A model generated the notes under the pieces. The model did no database searches, was not told where the DNA came from, and saw only the letters and a list, made by a program, of their open reading frames with translations. From assembly GCA_036403035.1 (NCBI GenBank), contig DASWRT010000244.1, positions 1 to 11,247 on the forward strand: a stretch of 11,247 nucleotides of DNA, read 5' to 3'. Origin of the DNA: DASWRT01 sp036403035 (GTDB taxonomy: Bacteria; Pseudomonadota; Alphaproteobacteria; ATCC43930; CGMCC-115725). Of the stretch, positions 7,417 through 11,247 are shown in pieces. Position 1 is the first letter of the stretch. Every line of letters starts with the position of its first letter. The translations under genes were made by a program, and so were the position numbers.

Positions 7417-8897
7417 TCCGGCAGGTCGTAGCCGATCCACTTGTCGCGGACGCCCTGATAGTTGCGGTTCGGGTCGTAGGGCAATACCGGCAGCGCCAGG
7501 TCGATCGCGGTGAAGCGGCCGACCGCGACGGCGATCTGGAACGCGGCGACCGCTTCGTTGTGCTGTGCGGTGACGAGGTTGATGCGGTCGTTCAGCAGGA
7601 CCTGCTGCTCGTTGAGCACGTCGATGATGCTGCGCGTCCCGGTGCGGTACTGCGCCTGGATGCCGCGCAGGGCGGCTTCCTCGGCGCGCACCGCCTCCTC
7701 GTTCGACGCAATGGTGGCGCGCGCCGACTGCCACGCGTCCCATGCCGCGCCCGCCGACTGCACCGCCTGCCGGCGGGCGACGTCGAGGTCGTGAGTCCGC
7801 TGCGCCACCGTCTGCTGCGCCTCGCGGACCTGCGAGTAGACCTGCCCGGCCTCGTAGAGCGGCACCGTGACCTGGGCGGTGACGGAGAGGTCGTCGGTCG
7901 TCCGGTCGGCGCTTTGCGTGCCGACGTTGCGGTTGGCCTGTCCGTTCAGCGAGAGCTGCGGCAGGAGCTGGCCGCGCACGACGCGGACCGATTCGAGCGC
8001 CGCCTGACGGGTGAAGTCGGCCGCGATCACGGTCGGGTTGGAGGTCGCGGCGAGCCGCTTCGTCAGATCGAGCGTCGCCGGAACCGCCGGCCGGTGTCGC
8101 GGCGGGCCGAGGCGCAGCGGCGCCTCGCCGACGAACTGCTGATAAGTCTCGCGCGACGTCGCGAGGTTGCCTTCCGCGGTCTGCCGGCCGGATACCGCCG
8201 TCGCGAGCCGCGAGCGCGCGAGCTGGACATCGGTTTCGATCGCGGTGCCGTTGCGGAACTGCGCTTCCGTCGCCTGGAGCTGCTGCCGGAGGATCTGCTC
8301 GTTGTCGATCTGCAGCCGCAGCAGCGCCTCGTCGCGCAGCACGTCCATGTAGGCGGTGGCGGCGTCGAGCAGCACGGTCTGCTCTGTCGCGACCAGCGTC
8401 GCGCGCTCGGCCCGCACGATGTTTTCCGCCTGCGACGTCTGCGCCACGGTCTGGCCGCCGCGATAAAGCGGCTGCGTCACCGACAGCCCGTAGGAATGCG
8501 AGCGCAGGATCTCGGTGCCGGACGAACTGCCGCCGCTGCCGACCGGTATGGTCGTCGTCGTGCCGGGAATGGTGATCTGCCCGGAAGAGCCGCCGCCGCT
8601 GGCCGAGGAACTGAGCCGCGAGATCCCCGCCGAACTCTGCACCTGGACGGTCGGACGCCAGCCCGACAGCGCCTGCGCGACCTGCTCGTCGGTCGCGCGA
8701 AGCCGGGCGCGCTCCGACAGGAGCTGCGGATTGGTCGAATAGGCCGCCGCCAGCGCCTCCTCCAGGCTTTGCGCCGATGCGGCGGAAGACGCCGCGGCGA
8801 CGGCGACGCCGCAGGCGGCAGCGAGCGCCGCCGCCGATGCCGCCGCCGCGCGGCGACGGCCGCGCCGAACCGATCCCCTGCCGACGATGATCTGCAT
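7413..8897 (-). CDS. TolC-family outer-membrane efflux protein
   Basis: Product: a trimeric outer-membrane channel tunnel for efflux pumps or type I secretion. Seen: 494 residues from the ATG at 8897. An n-region with a run of arginines, a long Ala-rich hydrophobic stretch and a likely cut after A-S-A-Q (~residue 43) form the signal peptide. Two OEP repeats follow. The first contains FRNGTAIETDVQLARSRLA (~214-232), the second YRTGTRSIIDVLNEQQVLLN (~417-436), with PLYRGGQ and PLYEAGQ at the matching beta-barrel positions. A Ser/Gly/Thr-rich insertion (~96-127) fits the first surface loop. An ATG at 8939 would lengthen the n-region by 14 residues and is less likely. A TATAAA lies upstream at 8961-8966. 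No adaptor or inner-membrane transporter gene is adjacent, so it is probably a shared outer-membrane component. Confidence 0.93.
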   Translation of the reverse strand: MQIIVGRGSVRRGRRRAAAASAAALAAACGVAVAAASSAASAQSLEEALAAAYSTNPQLLSERARLRATDEQVAQALSGWRPTVQVQSSAGISRLSSSASGGGSSGQITIPGTTTTIPVGSGGSSSGTEILRSHSYGLSVTQPLYRGGQTVAQTSQAENIVRAERATLVATEQTVLLDAATAYMDVLRDEALLRLQIDNEQILRQQLQATEAQFRNGTAIETDVQLARSRLATAVSGRQTAEGNLATSRETYQQFVGEAPLRLGPPRHRPAVPATLDLTKRLAATSNPTVIAADFTRQAALESVRVVRGQLLPQLSLNGQANRNVGTQSADRTTDDLSVTAQVTVPLYEAGQVYSQVREAQQTVAQRTHDLDVARRQAVQSAGAAWDAWQSARATIASNEEAVRAEEAALRGIQAQYRTGTRSIIDVLNEQQVLLNDRINLVTAQHNEAVAAFQIAVAVGRFTAIDLALPVLPYDPNRNYQGVRDKWIGYDLPD

Positions 8898-8960
8898 CCG
8901 ACGCCGCGCCCTGTCCGTGAAACCGCCGTACCCGACCATACGATCGGGGCCGCATCACGA

Positions 8961-8966
8961 TTTATA
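8961..8966 (-). promoter_or_regulatory. Possible -10 element for the tolC-like gene
   Basis: On the minus strand TATAAA (five of six bases of the sigma-70 -10 consensus) stands out in GC-rich surroundings, 64 bases upstream of the chosen ATG. No good -35 hexamer is present at 16-18 bases, so this is only a candidate. Confidence 0.3.
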
Positions 8967-9024
8967 CGCGGACAGGGAGCGCGTCGCCTATGACCGCTGT
9001 CGCTAGAACGCGGCGGCGCCGTCA

Positions 9025-9210
9025 CTATGCGGCGGCGCACTCGCCGTGCGGGTGGCCCTCGGCGATCTCCTCCAGGCCGGCGCGGTCGGTGATCTCGACG
9101 CGGCTGCCCGGCCGGAGCGCGATGCAGCCGATGCTCTTGAGCTGCGTGACGGTCCGGCTGACCGTCTCGGTGGTGAGGCCGAGATGATCGCCGATGTCGG
9201 CGCGCGGCAC
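9025..9210 (-). pseudogene. C-terminal DNA-binding remnant of a Crp/Fnr (FixK/FnrL-like) regulator
   Basis: Seen: about 61 codons up to the stop at 9025, reading P-R-A-D-I-G-D-H-L-G-L-T-T-E-T-V-S-R then L-K-S-I-G-C-I. This is the winged helix-turn-helix of Fnr/FixK-type activators, with the E-T-V-S-R recognition helix that in Fnr reads TTGAT half-sites. Missing: the whole cNMP-like sensor domain, any cysteine ligands and the dimer helix, i.e. roughly the first 170 residues of a typical ~230-residue regulator. Upstream of ~9210 the minus frame stays open to an ATG at 9486, but that stretch is the antisense of a hemN fragment and resembles no regulator. Inferred: a gene broken by deletion. An intact relative elsewhere may serve the Fnr-type box near 3783. 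Confidence 0.85.
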
Positions 9211-9231
9211 GGAAGCCGCGATGCGGCGTCC

Positions 9232-9405
9232 CGCTTCGCGGCCGAGCGCGCCGCGATCGACCGGCTCGCCGCCGACGGCATCGTCGAGCGGGACGGCGCG
9301 CGGATCGCGGTGACGGCGCTCGGCCGGCCGCTCGTCCGCGCGGTCTGCGCCGCCTTCGACCGCTATCTCGCGGCCGGCGCAGATAAACATTCCAGGGTGA
9401 TCTGA
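9232..9405 (+). pseudogene. hemN: C-terminal remnant of oxygen-independent coproporphyrinogen III oxidase (HemN)
   Basis: Seen: 57 codons ending L-A-A-D-G-I-V-E-R-D-G-A-R-I-A-V-T-A-L-G-R-P then A-F-D-R-Y-L and a terminal H-S-R-V-I. Known: E. coli HemN ends with a closely similar LEADGLV...VTAKGR...FDTYL...FSRVI, so this is the C-terminal domain of the anaerobic haem-synthesis enzyme. The radical-SAM domain with the C-x3-C-x2-C cluster motif and about 390 upstream residues are absent. The frame continues left to an ATG at 9046, but that part is the antisense of the Fnr-type remnant. The protein cannot be active. Roughly 20 bases (9211-9231) between the two remnants match neither family. Confidence 0.88.
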
Positions 9406-9488
9406 CGAATATGCAACTCTGCCGGTGCGGTAGACGGCTGCATGGTGCGGTGATACCGTCCTTTCGTAACACAACTGGGAGGACACCG

Positions 9489-9929
9489 ATGCCCCGTCTG
9501 CTCGCGATCACCGCCGCGACTGCTGCCCTCTTCGCGCTCCCGTTCGCCGCCACCGCCGTGCAGGCGGAAACCGTTCCGGTGAAGGCGCAGCTTGCCGGCA
9601 ACAGCGAAGTTCCGCCCGTTCAGACGCAGGCCAAAGGCAACCTCACGGGGAACTACGATACGGCGAGCAAGAAGCTCACCTACAAGCTCGATTACAGCGG
9701 CATCTCGGACGCGACGGCCGCCCACTTCCACGGCCCGGCCGAGCCCGGCGCCAATGCCGGCGTCGCCGTGCCGATCGGCGCCAAGGGCCAGCCGCTCAAG
9801 AGCCCGGACGAGGGCTCCGCGACGCTGACTGATCAGCAGGCGGCCGACCTCCTCGCCGGCAAGTGGTACGTCAACGTGCACAGCAAGGATCATCCCAACG
9901 GCGAGATCCGCGGCCAAGTCACGAAATAG
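9489..9929 (+). CDS. Secreted CHRD-domain protein
   Basis: Seen: 146 residues from the ATG at 9489, which has a strong ribosome site (GGGAGG, seven bases before the start). A clear signal peptide has M-P-R then a hydrophobic core and likely cleavage after A-V-Q-A (~residue 26). The rest is one CHRD domain (~30-144), recognised from Q-L-A-G-N-S-E-V-P-P-V near its start, the central A-A-H-F-H-G-P-A motif and the closing WYVNVHSKDHPNGEIRGQV. Known: CHRD was first described in chordin, and bacterial copies are exported proteins of unsettled function. Inferred: periplasmic or extracellular. An in-frame ATG at 9411 is rejected because it precedes the ribosome site and would spoil the signal peptide. 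A GC hairpin follows at 9951-9975. Confidence 0.93.
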   Translation: MPRLLAITAATAALFALPFAATAVQAETVPVKAQLAGNSEVPPVQTQAKGNLTGNYDTASKKLTYKLDYSGISDATAAHFHGPAEPGANAGVAVPIGAKGQPLKSPDEGSATLTDQQAADLLAGKWYVNVHSKDHPNGEIRGQVTK

Positions 9930-9950
9930 CGGCCGGCGCCTCCGTCGCCT

Positions 9951-9975
9951 CCGCCGCCGCCACACGCGGCGGCGG
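9951..9975 (+). terminator. GC hairpin after the CHRD gene
   Basis: CCGCCGCCGC (9951-9960) pairs perfectly with GCGGCGGCGG (9966-9975) around a five-base loop, 21 bases past the CHRD stop and 31 before the next start. No T-run follows, so it could be a transcription end, an mRNA-protecting stem, or simply a GC-rich triplet run. Confidence 0.35.
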
Positions 9976-10006
9976 GACGGCGGCGGAGCCTTCCGAAAGC
10001 GGCGTC

Positions 10007-10585
10007 ATGACCGAACGTGAACCGCCCGGCGCCGACGAGATCGCCGACCGGACGCTCGTCGCGATCTACGATTATTGGAACCGCGAGCGCGCCGGCCGGT
10101 GGATGCCGCCCCGCGCCGACATCGACCCGACCGAGATCGGGCCGCTCCTGCCCAACGTCTTCATGGTCGATGTCGGCCATGACCCGCTACGCTTCCGCTA
10201 TCGGCTGATCGGCACCGCAATCGTCGACTTCGTCGGACGCGACTTCACCGGCCGCGCGATCGACGAAGCGACCTACGGCGAGTCCGCGGCGTTCCTACAG
10301 CAGATCCTCAAGCTCACCGTCGAGACGCGGGAGCCGGTCGGGCTGAAGGGCAACGTCTTCTACATCGCCGGACGCGAATGGGTGGGCGTCGAGGGCATCC
10401 TGCTGCCGCTCGCGACCGACGGGCGCACCGTCGACATCGTCATGGCCGGATACGTCGCCGTGGACCGCACCGCCGCCGAGCCGCCGCCGCCGCCGGGCAC
10501 GACGCGACGCGGCTTCCGCATCCTGCCGAGGCCGGTTATCCGGCGGCCGGGCGACCAAAGCCGCGGCGGCGGCACTCCCGCGTAG
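10007..10585 (+). CDS. PAS-domain protein (PAS_5 type)
   Basis: Seen: 192 residues from the ATG at 10007. Residues ~12-155 match the PAS_5 pattern: I-Y-D-Y-W then an R-A-D-I-D-P-T-E-I-G-P-L-L-P-N-V-F-M-V-D-V stretch, FRYRLIGTAIVDFVGRDFTG, and a later strand set with R-E-W-V-G-V-E-G-I-L-L-P-L. Known: PAS_5 proteins are common single-domain sensors in Alphaproteobacteria and usually have no output domain; their ligand and partner are unknown. The tail is Pro-rich (PPPPPG at ~158-163) then basic and probably disordered. No transmembrane segment or signal peptide is seen, so it is probably cytoplasmic. The gene lies 77 bp after the CHRD gene on the same strand with a hairpin between them. The ribosome site (GAAAG) is weak. 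Confidence 0.87.
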   Translation: MTEREPPGADEIADRTLVAIYDYWNRERAGRWMPPRADIDPTEIGPLLPNVFMVDVGHDPLRFRYRLIGTAIVDFVGRDFTGRAIDEATYGESAAFLQQILKLTVETREPVGLKGNVFYIAGREWVGVEGILLPLATDGRTVDIVMAGYVAVDRTAAEPPPPPGTTRRGFRILPRPVIRRPGDQSRGGGTPA

Positions 10586-10609
10586 CCGGCGGCGAAACGG
10601 CCGAGCGCT

Positions 10610-10738
10610 TCAGCCGCCGGTTCTCGCGTGGCGCCCCGTGGCCGCGACGCCGAAGAACCGGTCCTTGATGATCTCGACGGCGGCAAGATAGGTCGCTGTC
10701 GACCGAGATCCCTGATCCATCCCGCACAGCACCGGATA
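10610..10738 (-). pseudogene. Possible 3' remnant of an unrecognised gene cut by the Tn3-family element
   Basis: Seen: on the minus strand a frame ending TGA at 10610 reads M-D-Q-G-S-R-S-T-A-T-Y-L-A-A-V-E-I-I-K-D-R-F-F-G-V before a short basic tail. Composition and codon use look protein-like. The frame is interrupted on the right where the candidate transposon end starts (GGGG at 10739) and meets a stop soon after. I do not recognise the family. It could be the tail of a gene disrupted by insertion, or chance in GC-rich DNA. Confidence 0.35.
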
Positions 10739-10776
10739 GGGGTCACGACACGAAAGTGATCATTACGTACCGCTCG
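10739..10776 (+). mobile_element. Candidate left terminal inverted repeat of a Tn3-family transposon
   Basis: The sequence begins GGGGTCACGACACG, and Tn3-family 38-bp ends typically start with GGGG. It lies 67 bp outside the resolvase stop codon, where a terminal repeat should be when tnpR is the outer gene. Local base composition drops to include AT-rich runs, unlike the flanking chromosome. The partner end and the 5-bp target duplication (GGATA would be the left copy) lie outside the window, so the call rests on position and the first bases only. Confidence 0.4.
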
Positions 10777-10796
10777 TGAGAACGAGTGCGGAACGT
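10765..10796. repeat. Imperfect palindrome next to the resolvase remnant
   Basis: ACGTACCGCTCGT and ACGAGTGCGGAACGT pair across GAGA with two single-base interruptions. It overlaps the inner part of the candidate transposon end. It could be a transcription-end stem for the resolvase remnant or part of a transposase binding region. Confidence 0.45.
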
Positions 10797-10805
10797 AGGT
10801 CCTGA

Positions 10806-10952
10806 TTAGCCCTGTGCGCCAGCGAGGACCCTGTAGACGGATGCCCGGCCGATCCCGAGCCGCTTGGCGATGGCTGTGGGTCCCAGCTTCTCCTCTATTT
10901 TGAGGCGCCGCACCTCGGCCGGGTCGATCGAGGGCTGCCGGCCCTTGTACAC
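10806..10952 (-). pseudogene. tnpR: C-terminal remnant of Tn3-family serine resolvase TnpR
   Basis: Seen: about 48 codons ending TAA at 10806, reading V-Y-K-G-R-Q-P-S-I-D then G-P-T-A-I-A-K-R-L-G-I-G-R-A-S-V-Y-R-V-L. This is the Hin-type helix-turn-helix that ends Tn3-family resolvases and binds the res site. The catalytic domain with the active serine (roughly the first 140 residues) is absent. Upstream of ~10953 the sequence switches abruptly to transposase coding sequence on the other strand, so the gene is broken. Confidence 0.9.
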
Positions 10953-10954
10953 GC

Positions 10955-11247
10955 GCCGGCACGGTGACCGCCTCGGCGATGCTCCGGCGCCTGTCGGCCT
11001 ATCCGCGGCAGAACGGGCTCGCGCTGGCGCTGCGGGAACTCGGGCGCATCGAGCGCACGATGTTTACCCTCGACTGGTTGCGGGACCCGGTGCTGCGCCG
11101 GCGGGCCAACGCCGGCCTCAACAAGGGCGAGGCGCGCAATCCCCTGGCCCGCGCGATCTTCTTCAACCAACTGGGCGAGATGCGCGACCGCAGCTTCGAG
11201 AATCAAGCCTACCGCGCGTCGGGGCTGAACCTGTTGGTCTCGGCCAT
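10955..11247 (+). pseudogene. tnpA: C-terminal part of Tn3-family transposase TnpA (5' deleted, 3' end beyond window)
   Basis: Seen: the frame starting G-T-V-T-A-S-A-M-L-R-R-L continues with PRQNGLALALRELGRIERT, LDWLRDPVLRRRANAGLNKG and FFNQLGEMRDRSFENQAYRA to the right edge. These are the conserved C-terminal blocks of Tn3-family transposases. The expected N-terminal ~800 residues, including the DNA-binding region and the first catalytic aspartates, are missing to the left, where the resolvase remnant begins instead. An in-frame GTG at 10964 and ATG at 10979 exist but are not natural starts. The element cannot transpose by itself. Whether its right end is complete is not visible. Confidence 0.9.

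Noticed and set aside
6453..8993. 846-codon plus-strand open frame across the kinase end and the whole tolC-like gene
   Set aside because: It is Arg-rich low-complexity sequence typical of a wrong frame in GC-rich DNA. It lies over two well-supported genes and resembles no family.
9046..9405. An intact 119-residue plus-strand protein
   Set aside because: The first half is the antisense of the Fnr-type helix-turn-helix. Only the HemN-like tail is meaningful.
9025..9486. A complete small 153-residue regulator on the minus strand
   Set aside because: Only the last ~61 residues are regulator-like. The first part is the antisense of hemN coding sequence and contains no sensor domain.
1..11247. 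CRISPR arrays, tRNA/rRNA genes, riboswitches or a dedicated defence or toxin module
   Set aside because: I read both strands for regularly spaced repeats, RNA-gene signatures and defence-type proteins and saw none. The repeats present are short palindromes and one 18-bp tandem pair.

Overview
The window is very GC-rich, and every protein family that can be placed fits a proteobacterium, most likely an alphaproteobacterium. Supporting points are the yjcH-actP acetate-uptake pair, an outer-membrane TolC factor with an Ala-rich signal peptide, a PAS_5-type sensory protein, and remnants of an Fnr/FixK-type regulator and of hemN. The genus cannot be fixed from the sequence alone. Nearly all of the window is ordinary chromosomal sequence. 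The right end is the edge of a broken Tn3-family transposon.

Layout, left to right. (1) 1-3697, minus strand: an acetate-uptake block. It runs yjcH (DUF485), then actP (cation/acetate symporter, 4-bp ATGA overlap), then, after a palindrome-rich gap of 287 bp, a cyclic-nucleotide/CBS/DUF294 protein that runs off the left edge. An Fnr-type box (TTGA-N6-TCAA) lies 86 bp upstream of the yjcH start. (2) 3975-5459, plus: a 14-helix DHA2-type MFS exporter, divergent from yjcH. (3) 5563-7416, plus: an orphan membrane histidine kinase with a large periplasmic sensor and no receiver domain. (4) 7413-8897, minus: a TolC-family outer-membrane protein whose stop codon overlaps that of the kinase. (5) 9025-9405: a deletion scar. 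The DNA-binding end of an Fnr/FixK regulator (minus) is joined to the last ~57 codons of hemN (plus). (6) 9489-10585, plus: a secreted CHRD-domain protein and a PAS_5-domain protein. (7) 10610-11247: a possible 3' remnant of an unrecognised gene, a candidate transposon end, then the last ~48 codons of a serine resolvase (minus) fused directly to the C-terminal part of a Tn3-family transposase (plus) that continues past the edge.

How it fits together. The acetate block takes up acetate and similar short acids, and the DUF294 protein is a plausible signalling partner of the symporter. The MFS exporter and TolC are efflux parts, but no periplasmic adaptor gene is present to join them. The main unusual observation is that two separate loci (fnr/hemN and tnpR/tnpA) have the same architecture. 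Each was originally a divergent gene pair, and each has lost both 5' ends and the shared promoter region, so that two 3' ends are fused back to back.
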